From NCBI RefSeq assembly GCF_024362695.1, contig NC_065417.1:13323001-13387000 (forward strand): 64,000 nucleotides of DNA, given 5' to 3'. The position numbers and the translations under genes are program-made. This document shows positions 1 to 8,840 of this stretch, piece after piece; position 1 is the first letter of the stretch; the number at the start of each line of letters is the position of its first letter. Source of the DNA: Pectinophora gossypiella. Taxonomy: Eukaryota; Arthropoda; Insecta; Lepidoptera; Gelechiidae. A model generated the notes under the pieces. It ran no database searches, had not been told where the DNA came from, and worked only from the letters and a program-made list of their open reading frames with translations.

Positions 1-112
1 CGCGTCAGACAGAGTACTGCGGGGCGGAAGGCAAGGGGGAAATTTTTCTCTAAAAAAGTAGCATAGAGAATACTACACCGACAAGAGCGTGGCTCTTAAT
101 TTAGTGATGATG
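1..112 (+). mobile_element. LINE-b2 3' tail, cut by window edge
   Basis: This is the 3' end of a non-LTR retrotransposon. The last codons read WKMLHRQERGS-like and are followed by a gatgatga tail. It matches the longer copies at 25.3-25.55 kb (minus) and 55.0-55.28 kb (plus). The 5' part lies outside the window. Confidence 0.6.
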
Positions 113-319
113 AATGTTTGGATCTTATAATATGATTAATATGAAGGGAAACATCGTGAGGAAACCACATTCCCGAGAAATGCGTTTTGGAGGTATGTGA
201 CCTAATCTAAATTGGGTTGTAAGGTCAGACAGGCTTCTGTAAAAACCAGACCTGTCAAATCTTCAGGTAAGGTAAGCGGACCCTGTGAAAAACGGGATGA
301 CGCTAGGGAGATGATGACA
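113..319 (+). mobile_element. SINE-4, 5'-truncated copy
   Basis: The body and tail of SINE-4 are present: the block with accacattcccgagaaatg, the ggaaggtcagacagg-type stretch, then gtaagcggaccctgtg and the gggagatgatgaca end. The tRNA-like head is missing. The full family is best seen at 15.5 kb and 57.0 kb. Confidence 0.7.
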
Positions 320-429
320 CGGTTGTAAACTGAATCATACAACTCTATTCATCAAATTAACCTTATTATTTTAACACTCATAATTCTGACACGCCTTCGG
401 CAATAATGTTCGGGTTTCCACAAATTACA
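320..429 (+). repeat. 110-bp unit that follows SINE-4
   Basis: This block recurs at 14595-14704 with about 104 of 110 bases identical by eye. Both copies lie directly downstream of a SINE-4 copy, but join it at different points of the SINE-4 tail. I infer an extended SINE-4 variant whose second copy has an internal deletion. Confidence 0.65.
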
Positions 430-515
430 ATTTAAAAAAAACCCGGATCTGTTTTTTCAGGTTAGGTAAGCGGACCCTGTGAAAACGGGATAACGCTAAA
501 AAGATGGAGATAAAT
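430..515 (+). mobile_element. SINE-4 tail fragment
   Basis: Only the 3' segment with caggttaggtaagcggaccc and aacgggataacgcta is recognisable, after a short A-rich run. Confidence 0.55.
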
Positions 516-1001
516 GGAAGTAGATAAATAAACTTCAAAAAGAAGCACCCTCTATGCGAGGTCAGGCCACACGCAACAGGTGGCGTCGCCCCACGTCTGC
601 TCGCGTGTCGCACCCGGTACACCGCTACCAAATCCGATGAATATACACAAATGAAAGTTTAATTTTCAATGTAAATATTGGAGAAAATATTGTAATGGTA
701 AATAAAAAGTGTATCATGTGCTCAGCTGTTTATATGCATATAACCACTTTACTATAGTGAAAACAATGTAAGAGTCTGCTTGAAAAATTACATTCTAATG
801 TGGTTTTCTTCCACAAAACGTGGATTTCAGGTAAAAATTATGGCCATATATTTTACCCTACATTGAAATTCGTTTGCCAATTGCGAGGTTTTGGTAACAA
901 AAATCACATCGGAATGACATTTTTCAAAATGGCGCTTACGTAATTAATAATTTACTTTATTATTCACTATAGGGCGACGATATGCTGCTAAACACTAGGT
1001 A
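516..1001. other. No feature recognised
   Basis: This is AT-rich sequence with no convincing ORF, repeat or structured element. Confidence 0.5.
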
Positions 1002-1149
1002 AAGTCATGAGCAATATCATGTACCCACTTTAGAACCCTGTCGCACTATCGTATTTGACATTTAATGAGAGTTACGGTTTAATTTGTCAAAAAAGTTAAT
1101 GTGACATTGTTTCAAAGTGTATATATATTAGTACTCGTACTAGTGAACG
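1002..1149 (-). mobile_element. MITE-1 (Tc1/mariner type), copy 1
   Basis: This short non-autonomous element is flanked by TA on both sides and has imperfect inverted ends related to CAGTCATGAGCA. It is one of six copies. The right end carries a small insertion relative to the others. The TA target and CAGT-like end fit the Tc1/mariner superfamily. No coding capacity is present. Confidence 0.65.
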
Positions 1150-1282
1150 TACATGTGTCAGAGATGCTAATATTAAGGTGAATGTGTGGTGAGAGCAGGG
1201 GGCTAAAAACCCCGCATTGAATCAATTCATCAATAAAGCAATATTGAAATTTTACATTTGCGCATATAAAAGTGTTAAGTGC

Positions 1283-1376
1283 GCAATATCAAAAACCGGG
1301 TGAGAGCCTTCAGCGCTCCCCATTTGTCCGGCCAAGTAGTTAATGCCATCTGCGGCAAATCTACAATAAGTCACGT

Positions 1377-1434
<58 letters not shown>

Positions 1435-1446
1435 CAATACCAAAAA
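1283..1446 (+). mobile_element. LINE-g 5'-truncated insertion with poly(A) and TSD
   Basis: The inserted piece is 1296-1433. It begins ccgggtgagagcc and ends agtcacgtc followed by 56 A residues (1378-1433). It is flanked by gcaatatcaaaaa and gcaataccaaaaa, a 13-bp target duplication with one mismatch. Poly(A), 5' truncation and this duplication show target-primed reverse transcription. The long pure A-run suggests a fairly recent insertion. Confidence 0.8.
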
Positions 1447-1653
1447 ATGAGAAAATATGTTGCTTTTTAGGTGAATCGATTCAATGTGACATTTTTAACT
1501 CCAAGATTAGGAATTAATATACAAGAGGAAGACAGAAAGTAGCGCCGGTCACAGAGTTATTGAGGAGCAACATCGTATGATCCATACTTCTGATTGAAGG
1601 GGCGTCTGTGTACAGGGAAAGTGGAAGTGTTTTGTCCAATAATATCAAAACTA

Positions 1654-1722
1654 CGGACTGTCAACCCTTCAGGTTAGGTAAGCGGACCCCGTGAAAACAA
1701 GATAACGAGATGATGACACAAA
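1654..1722 (+). mobile_element. SINE-4 tail fragment
   Basis: The motif ttcaggttaggtaagcggac and the agatgatgacaca end match the 3' terminus of SINE-4; nothing upstream of it is retained. Confidence 0.55.
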
Positions 1723-1774
1723 CTACCATAGATGAATAACATGTTACTATAGTAAAACCCTTTGAAATGTGGTG

Positions 1775-2115
1775 TTAGAGGAGGATGGAAAGAATAAGTT
1801 GGACAGAAAGGGTTACAAATGAGGAAGTGCTAGTAAGAGTAAGGGAAAAGAGACAAATACTGAGAATTATTGAGGACAGAAGAGGCAAGATGATTGGACA
1901 CCTAATAAGACACGACGAATTCATTAAAAACATCATAGAAGGAAAGCTAGAAGGAAAGAGAGGAAGGGGAAGACCAAGAAGAGCTTACATGGAACAGATT
2001 AAAGAAAAAGTTAACGTCGTGTCTTATAGGGAAGTCAAGGAATTGGCCTTTGATAGACTGGAATGGAAAATGCTACACCGACAAGAGCGTGGCTCTTAAA
2101 TTGATGATGATGATA
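1775..2115 (+). mobile_element. LINE-b1 reverse-transcriptase C-terminal remnant
   Basis: A 104-codon open frame (1785-2099) starts MERISWTERVTNEE and contains MIGHLIRHDEF, the basic GKRGRGRPRRAYMEQIKEK block and the end WKMLHRQERGS. This layout is typical of the extreme C-terminus of endonuclease-reverse transcriptase polyproteins of insect LINEs. A gatgatgat tail follows. It is a 5'-truncated copy with no RT domain and so cannot act alone. Related copies lie at 21.72-22.05 kb and 60.65-60.99 kb, both on the minus strand. Confidence 0.75.
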
Positions 2116-2490
2116 GTAAAACTACAGACTAACAGCCAACTTATTTTTCATACCAAATTAATATAATTTATTATAATTGGAAATAAAATCCATTGGAAAC
2201 TCAGAACCTAGGCTGCTTGTTATTCTAATAAAATTTATAATCAGCCGACAGGTGATCGCGTAATGCGAATTATGTCTTATACATATCGATCCGACTGTTA
2301 GCAAGAAGCGAGAAGCGATTTTCAAGTAAATTGTTCATTCTTCTTTGTCCTAGCTAGACTCTTACTCACTTTATTCAGGGTCATTTTACTTCTCTTAGCT
2401 TTGTATACGTTTTTACAATAAGATTCCATTGACATTCAGAATTTACCTTTGAATAACTATTCAAAGACAGTAATTAAACAGAAACTTTGT
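2116..2490. other. No feature recognised
   Basis: AT-rich unique-looking sequence, with no element or gene seen. Confidence 0.45.
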
Positions 2491-2740
2491 AAAAAAGGTT
2501 AGTGATTATCTAGAAGATATGAATGCATGGGATTAGCTCTCTGGGAACTGACATTAGGCAGCCAAATTACTAAACCGTATAACAGTTTTTTTTCTTACAG
2601 CTTCTTTCCCCGGCTACACAGGTTGTGAGAAGCTGAAGTAGTTTTAGGCGGATGAGACGTTCGTTATGTGAAAAATAACGATTCAAAGTTTAACTATGTT
2701 ACCTACTGAATAAAGATATTTTTGAATCTGAATTCACCTA
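2491..2740 (+). mobile_element. LINE-h 3' UTR copy
   Basis: About 245 bases match, in opposite orientation, the stretch at 28113-28405. Shared blocks include gttttaggcggatgagacg and gttacctactgaataaagat. The ending with a polyadenylation-like AATAAA fits a LINE 3' UTR. No coding part is retained. Confidence 0.6.
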
Positions 2741-3140
2741 AAACATAAATTTTACACGACTGTCTTTAAGTACCTCTAAATTTTCTTTCTTACCGTGGTC
2801 CCCCTAACCGTGTACGTGCGAGCGAGACGGACTACAGATTAGGTCAAATGCTTTCGGAAAAAAGATCTCAGAGAGTTTTTTCGGTTTTAATTACAATTTG
2901 ACAATCAGCGTAAAAGAATTCCCCGCTAATCCGCTATCAGTGGAGTGTTTCATAAGAGTTAGTTTAGCGGGTAAGGTGTTATTTAATAATAGGCGGATGG
3001 CGTGCCGTGCTAAACGGCGATTATGTTATCCTTGTTTATTATTAGAGGCGGTAGATTGTCTAGAAGGTGTACTCTTGAAGGGTTTAATCTATACTAATTA
3101 TTTAATCTATATTATCTATAAATAGTAGGTAGTAGTGTAG
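2741..3140. other. No feature recognised
   Basis: A 75-codon ORF (2898-3125) is present but has no recognisable domain and low plausibility. No repeat was recognised. Confidence 0.4.
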
Positions 3141-3236
3141 CTGTCAGTCGCTTCTATAAAAACTGGACCTGTCAAATCTTCAGGTTAGCTAAGCGGATCC
3201 TGTGAATAACGGGATAACGCTAGGGAGATGACGAGT
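3141..3236 (+). mobile_element. SINE-4 tail fragment
   Basis: Carries cagtcgcttctataaaaact, the cctgtcaaatcttcaggtta segment and the gggagatga end of SINE-4. Confidence 0.65.
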
Positions 3237-3280
3237 GTAGCTGGATAGGAGTGGGTGGGTTTTATCTATAAGCATAGAAT

Positions 3281-3597
3281 AAGGAATAATAACTGAGGAG
3301 CTCGGTGGCGCAGCGGTAAACGCGCTCGGTCTGCGATTGTTGAAGTTAAGCAACTTTCGCAATGGCCGGTCATAGGATGTGTGACCACAAAAAAAAGCTT
3401 TCATCTCGAGCTCCTCCGTGCTTCGGAAGGCACGTTAAGCCGTTGGTCCCGGCTGCATTAGCGGTCGTTAATAACCATCAATCCGCACTGGGCCCGCGTG
3501 ATGGTTTAAGGCCCGATCTCCCTATCCTCCATAGGAAAGGCCCGTGCCCCAGCAGTGGGGACGTTAATGGGTTGATGATGCTGATGAAGGAATAATA
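3281..3597 (+). mobile_element. SINE-1, full-length, with 11-bp TSD
   Basis: The element is 3292-3586, flanked by the perfect duplication aaggaataata (3281-3291 and 3587-3597). The head has a tRNA-type A box (TGGCGCAGCGG) followed by two stretches identical or nearly identical to the internal 5S rRNA promoter: GAAGTTAAGCAAC and GGATGTGTGACC (GGATGGGTGACC in other copies). Next comes the central block ccgtgcttcggaaggcacg shared with SINE-2 and SINE-3, then the tail with ccccagcagtgggg and a gatgatg end. This is a pol III retroposon that depends on a LINE for mobilisation. Short ORFs across it are spurious. Confidence 0.85.
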
Positions 3598-3609
3598 CTA
3601 GGTATAGAA

Positions 3610-3880
3610 CGACAGGTCTCCGCTCTCCACGAGCGTCTGAGCTAGGTTTGTCCCGATCTCTCGAAATCTCGTCTAATTTTTACATAGTTTAATTTAATAT
3701 TCGAGATTGATGGGATTGGGCGAATCTCCTTGACTTTTATACTTTTTGTTTTGATTATGCTGATTTCCAAAGAAAACTAAATTATTTAATTAGTAATATT
3801 GAAGAAAAGGTTTTTGTTTTCTTTCAAAAGCAGTTTGCGATCTCGAGTCGGGGTTGATTTTCCTAGTCGAGAGTATTCTA
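3610..3880 (+). repeat. MITE-5: copy 1, with gatctcg/cgagat motifs
   Basis: Many short gatctcg, cgagat and gggatt motifs cluster at both ends of an AT-rich core. The core containing agtaatattgaagaa and aagcagttt also occurs at 58.25-58.61 kb. Arrays of short palindromic motifs near the ends suggest a DNA transposon derivative, possibly hAT-like. Boundaries are unclear. Confidence 0.4.
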
Positions 3881-3937
3881 AACCAGCATAAAGACTGATG
3901 AGAGTTGTAGAAGCGAAAGTGATGTGTCAACGACGTA

Positions 3938-4093
3938 TGGTTACGAGCACTACCTACTACTGTATACATACCGACTTTGCTACCATGTCACATTAACTTT
4001 TTGACAAATTGAACGGTAAGTCTCACTAAATGTCAAATATGTTAGTGCGATTAAGTTCTAATTAGGGTAAGTACACGATATTGCTCATGACCG
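3938..4093 (+). mobile_element. MITE-1, copy 2
   Basis: TA-flanked 156-bp copy with ends tggttacgagca and tgctcatgaccg. The core ccatgtcacattaac and aaatgtcaaatatgttagtg match the other five copies. Confidence 0.7.
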
Positions 4094-4109
4094 TACAGCT
4101 ATTATCATG

Positions 4110-4787
4110 GTGAACAAAATAATTCTAGGTTTCACAGTGAACATTACATTGTACAATAACAACCATATAACAATATAAAAACAGTTCACTTTCGATCATA
4201 AAACATTATGAACAACTTGTCAATAATTAATAACCAACACAACATTTTTTTTCAAAAGCTACTGTTCGACTTGGTCATTTGATACAATTTTTAATAAAAA
4301 AGCTTCGGCTAACATTGTATCTGCCACAAAAGGGGTTTAACGAATTCGCTTTTTAAAAAATGCCCCCGTCAATTTGTCGATATCAATTTTCCTTTCAAAA
4401 GTGTTGCTGTGTCGGAAATAAATGGGTGTTATTTATTAGTTGTCAATTTGTAAACGGGGTCGAGAATTGCGTCACCTACCCGACTACCCTAGATGATGTA
4501 TGGTATGTAGTGTTGTTCAAACGACAAGTCCTTAATAATAATAATGGTAGTTATTTATTTAAAATAATCAAACCAATGGCATAATATGTTAAAAATGATA
4601 CAGAATTTATTACCGTGCCAATGTAGACCCAGATAACTAAGCTAAAAATAAATTATTGCAAGTAAATTAGCAATTATTTTTGGAATATACTTAATTCGAA
4701 TAAAGAACGCCGCATTTTTTCAAAACGATCTAGAAGTTTACGAGTAATTTATAGCGTTTAATCTTATCGATATCTTACCCATCTACT
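4110..4787. other. No feature recognised
   Basis: AT-rich sequence. A 74-codon ORF (4360-4584) shows no known domain. No repeat was recognised. Confidence 0.4.
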
Positions 4788-5163
4788 GGCCCCGATTCCT
4801 GCAGACACCGCCTAATTTTATTTTAAGTTATATCCGTCATTTTCATATCCGTCGAAAAGGAAAGGGACGGATGATTCACAGCTCTTAATTTTAGAAAGAA
4901 TGAGTAAATGAATGAATAACCCGGGCGAATCAAAAGGTACGTCGCTGGTATGCAATCTGTTTGACGTGCTGTCTACTTAACTGTGTCGGGTTATTGACGG
5001 TTGTAAAATTTTTAGACGGTTGGTTTAGATTTGTGCTTAAAATTGACGTGTGTTCCATAAATTTTATGCTTGTCGATTACCCGTCCCTTTCCTTCTCGGC
5101 GGATAAGAAAATGACAGATATAACTTAAAATAAAATTAGATGGTATTTACAGGAATTAGCACC
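4788..5163 (-). mobile_element. MITE-3 with about 78-bp terminal inverted repeats
   Basis: The left arm (about 4793-4880) and right arm (about 5079-5157) are inverted copies containing cctaattttattttaagtta and the ggaaaggga-type inner part. A second copy lies at 39657-39997 in the opposite orientation and a fragment at 6441-6502. The extreme ends differ (ggccccgattcc versus ggaattagcacc), and both ends are conserved in the second copy. No ORF is present. The superfamily is not known to me. Confidence 0.65.
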
Positions 5164-5747
5164 ACTGACAAGCTTATTGAAACTAAGTGTAAGTTTATTA
5201 TCTATGCGTTTGTGGCGATTTTCTTCAACGCACACTTTTGCACGATTTCTTTGCAATGTTTTAGGGTAAGGTTGCCAGTAGTAGACTACATGTAACAAAA
5301 ACTTCAAGACATTTTATTGATGACGTCATAACTCGTCATTTCATACAAATAAAATTGACACGTTTTGATGTTCTATAATATGTATAAGAACCTACATTCA
5401 AATCGTCAATTATTGTTTGAGGAAGGTCGGTTATTTCTACACTATGGCTTTACTAGTGGTACCTATAAACAAGTGGGTACCTGCAGTGCCTGCAAACGCC
5501 GCACGCGCACCCTTTCAAACACCTGCTACTGACACCGGGTGTTTTTGTAAACGTATCCTTTTTTTTAATAAGAAAAAAGGGAAGTGGAGTATTTTTTTAA
5601 GAAGTAATTTTTTGATTCCTTGTGTTGGCCTGTTATTAGTTCAGACCGCTTCTCAGTTTGGAGTGCATTTACTTGGAAACCAGCAGTTATTGTGGTGTTG
5701 CGAGCACCACTGTTGAACAAATATTACACTTTCTTTTATTAATTACA
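5164..5747. other. No feature recognised; one unassigned 99-codon ORF
   Basis: An open frame at 5417-5716 lacks any domain I recognise and begins at a non-ATG codon. I treat it as chance. No repeat was seen. Confidence 0.35.
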
Positions 5748-5875
5748 AGCTGACCGCCCGCGAGTTTCTTCGCGTGGACTTTTTCCATCTTCTTTTCATC
5801 CCCTTAGGGGGTAAAAACATGCTATATTTCCAAGTTACCCTAAGTCTTAAATTATAAATCGGTTCAGCAGCGGTT
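5748..5875 (-). repeat. Possible Helitron-like 3' end fragment
   Basis: On the minus strand the sequence runs through aaatcggttcagcagcgg-type filler to a GC-rich end with cgcgaagaaactcgcgggcg, close to the ends seen at 33.7 kb and 36.0 kb. The expected CTRRT terminus is not intact here, so the call is tentative. Confidence 0.3.
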
Positions 5876-5904
5876 TAAACGTGTAAAAAATTGCGACGAT
5901 CCTC

Positions 5905-5945
5905 TGTGGATCCCGGGGTCCCAGGTTCGAATCCCGGTCAAGTAA
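5905..5945 (+). repeat. tRNA-like B-box fragment
   Basis: The stretch contains ggttcgaatcccggtcaa, a good pol III B box, without a matching A box or foldable tRNA. It is probably a SINE head remnant. Confidence 0.35.
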
Positions 5946-6326
5946 ATTTTAGAAAAACGCCATAATATGAATATAAATTAACACACCCACTAGGGTTGGG
6001 CTTTAATTTATTATTTATATTTTAGATGACTTTAAATTTTAAATTAATCACATTATAAAAATTCATTGTTTCTGCAACTGCTACCTTGAACTTAGTCTAT
6101 TGCGAATTTGCAACAGGTTTTGGAAACCATTTAACTAATTTTGATGCGGCCTTCGGCCTATTATAGTGACCTGAATAAAATTATTTGTCGTTTTATGGAC
6201 CTGTTTTAATATATCACCTTTTTATAATATAATAAATGTCAACATAAAGAGTGCCTTCCTCAAATGAATTAATGTTGTATCTATTAATATATTCTATATT
6301 TGAAGCTTTTAAAGAAGTAGGTATTG
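5946..6326. other. No feature recognised
   Basis: AT-rich sequence without ORFs or recognisable repeats. Confidence 0.45.
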
Positions 6327-6405
6327 GCCGGACCTGTCAAATCTTCAGATTAGGTAAGCGGACTCCGTGGTAAACGGGATAATGCTAGAGAGATGATGAG
6401 TGAAG
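6327..6405 (+). mobile_element. SINE-4 tail fragment
   Basis: Matches gacctgtcaaatcttcag, gtaagcggac and aacgggataatgctag of the SINE-4 3' end. Confidence 0.6.
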
Positions 6406-6440
6406 TAGGTATTGGTGCTATGCTAATTCACAGAAATTCT

Positions 6441-6502
6441 CAGGCGTCTACAGGACACCGTCTAATTTTAAGTTGTACTTACCTGTCATTTTCTTATCCA
6501 CA
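6441..6502 (+). mobile_element. MITE-3 terminal fragment
   Basis: Contains ggacaccgtctaattttaag and cctgtcattttcttatcc, one arm of the MITE-3 inverted repeat. The rest is absent. Confidence 0.5.
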
Positions 6503-6522
6503 TGAATGAGTGAATGAAGATC

Positions 6523-7667
6523 TGACAAAGTACCTACAGAAGCCGGTGTTGTAATTTTGTAACATTCATTTGCATAGTGATGTATCAGAGTCGATTAGGC
6601 CGTACGATTCTGTTCTATCTAATATTATGTACCTACCTACACAAAGTGTATATAATTTGTCATTATGAAAAATAAAAACTTAGAAGCGAAGTAACAATTT
6701 GCTTTTATAACTCGGTTAAAAAGATTATTACTATTTGTTAAAAAAAATAAGCTTTAATATTTACTGAAACCCTTCTACTACCTAACCGGTCATTCTGATT
6801 AAAATAGATTCGCAACAATAATTATTCAAGACACAAAAAAAAAACTAAAATTAAAAATGAATTATCTTTTTCAACCAACGATTTTATATAACAAAATTAT
6901 ACGTCTAGATTGCCCACGTCTTAAAGAATTACACTTTCATAAGTTATTAGCTAAATGAAATTAAAAAGGAAGTTATTACGATTCTAAGCATACATTGGAA
7001 CATGAATAAAAAAGTCGCCAGGTGTGTTCGTCGATTTGCGAACCATACATAGGTTGGAATAATTAATAGACGCTAGAGTAATTATAGGCAGACGCAAGTA
7101 ACTTAAGGGTCTTGTAAATAGTTTGCGTTTATATCGGAATTCTAAAGCCACAAGACTTTCCTTATGTGGAGAGTTATTAGAATAATGAAGTCATTACTTT
7201 ACACGATAAAGTATTTAGTTAGTATATAAACAGTCTATGTAAATTCTTCCGCTGCTGAAATAGCAGTAAAGAAACATAGAATGCGCTCTTAACCCGCCAC
7301 GATAGGGCACATTATAATAAGTACTTCACAACATTTCAATATAAATCGTATCTATTGCAGAAGTATTTTCTGGAACATTGACTTTGAGTTAAACTATACT
7401 ATAAGTATATTATAATATATCTGCTTTATATATGTATATATCTTGTAATATACTTATGTATGTAATAAATGATAAGTAGTATATGTAAGTGTTTAGTAAT
7501 ATTAGTAATAAGTACTCGTCTTGGCGGGGACACTGCCGTGCCCCCAGATACATTTAGTTTACTTGTAACTCATAGTTATCGACTCATTTATTGCGTGTTT
7601 CTTTCAGGCTGTCCAAGGTTAGCTGGAAGAAATCCCAATTAGGGATAAGCTCGCCTATGCTTCATGT
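6523..7667. other. No feature recognised
   Basis: Over 1.1 kb of AT-rich sequence with no ORF of note and no repeat I can match within the window. Confidence 0.4.
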
Positions 7668-7858
7668 AACGATAAATCATAATTAAAACACATAATAACG
7701 GGTTCTTACCGCTGCAAGTGCCATGATCCCGTGATCATGGCACTTGCAACAGTGTCGAAATATCGGGAGTCTCATATCCCCGTTTAAACGCGGTAAGAAC
7801 CCGTTATTATGTGTTTTAATTATGATAATAACCGCGTTAACTTAAAACGATAAATCAT
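7668..7858 (+). mobile_element. FB-1 fold-back element, copy 1, 13-bp TSD
   Basis: The element is 7681-7845, flanked by perfect aacgataaatcat copies (7668-7680 and 7846-7858). Inside lie two perfect inverted repeats: 37 bases at 7676-7712 against 7790-7826, and 16 bases reading TGCAAGTGCCATGATC against its complement around 7713-7748. It ends accgcgttaacttaa. There is no ORF. Other copies are at 19457 and 35260. The 13-bp duplication argues for a genuine insertion; the class of element is unknown. Confidence 0.75.
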
Positions 7859-8496
7859 ATCTAAATTTCCTTTGTATTTTAAAGCAATAAAGAGTATACA
7901 ATCGAATAAACAAACAAACAATCGTGGGTGCCAATTATGTTTTGGTGACTTGTGATTAATACAATCCGATGGAAGTCATCCGCTCTACGTACAAACTAAA
8001 CAGCGCATGTTACGCCACGAATGTTAAGGTTCACACATTGTGAGGCGTGCGGCACATTGCGTTTGGGGCACATGCCTAGCGATGTGTGTTCCCGCCTTTA
8101 TATGAAGCACTCCTAGGCACAAACTTTATCTCACAAAATGCAAAAAAATAGATAAATGTATATTGTAAGGTAGAAATAATATAGAAACAGGTAATATTTT
8201 ACCCTAGCTTATGACCAGCTGACATCTCTTAATTTCTAAATGAGCATGAAATTAATACAATCATCAGTTATAATAGGTACCAGGTGGTTTCGTAGCAAAA
8301 ACTCTAGTCGCGCTATATGCGGGGATCACATGTCGTTTCAATTCAACTAGACCATAAACTTTAACTTTTTATTGATTGAAAACAGCTACCTGTTTACTGT
8401 TGTTTTTGTTTTTTTTATTAATATTCAGCATGCAAAGTCTGAGACACGAATAAACAATTATTTATTTGTGTTTCAGTTTAAAAGCTTCGAAACTTG
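7859..8496. other. No feature recognised
   Basis: AT-rich sequence; nothing identifiable. Confidence 0.4.
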
Positions 8497-8597
8497 ATTC
8501 CCGATGGGGAAGTTGTCGAAATCACTTTGTCAGACTGTTCAGTATTTGGCTAGGACATTGCAGGCTGAATTCCCGGATTGTCCGAAAAAGTAAAATT
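8497..8597 (+). mobile_element. SINE-3 internal fragment
   Basis: Begins in the B box (gattcccgatgggga) and runs through aaatcactttgtcagactgt to gattgtccgaaaaagtaa. Both ends of the SINE are missing. Confidence 0.6.
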
Positions 8598-8840
8598 ACG
8601 TGGGGCGAATTGACTTAAAACTGTGTGGTGTGAATCGCCGAATAAGTTTCTTGTAATGGATTCGGGCCGGTGTGGGATCGGATAGTGAAGATAGTATTTA
8701 CTTAAAATTAATTTTACTTTGTGGTCCGAATCGACGCATTCCTAAGTATACCTGGTGGTGCGAAACAACCCATTCAAAAGCAGCATTAGTGGATTCGCAC
8801 CGCGATCCGAACCGCTAGCGGTCCGAAACGGCTAAAGACC
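8598..8840. repeat. Cluster of degenerate gtgg-cgaat motifs
   Basis: About seven related short motifs (for example gtgtgaatcgcc, ggattcgggcc, gtggtccgaatcg, ggattcgcaccgc) occur on both strands in 240 bases, and GC is locally higher. Function unknown: degraded subterminal repeats of a transposon or a binding-site cluster are both possible. Confidence 0.3.

Noticed and set aside
1252..1470. Poly-Phe and poly-Lys ORFs on the two strands
   Set aside because: Both are readings of the poly(A) tail of the LINE-g insertion.
3334..3400. 5S rRNA gene or pseudogene
   Set aside because: Only the internal promoter boxes resemble 5S rRNA. The rest is SINE-1.
3362..3595. 77-codon ORF in SINE-1
   Set aside because: It runs through noncoding SINE sequence and is not kept in the other copies.
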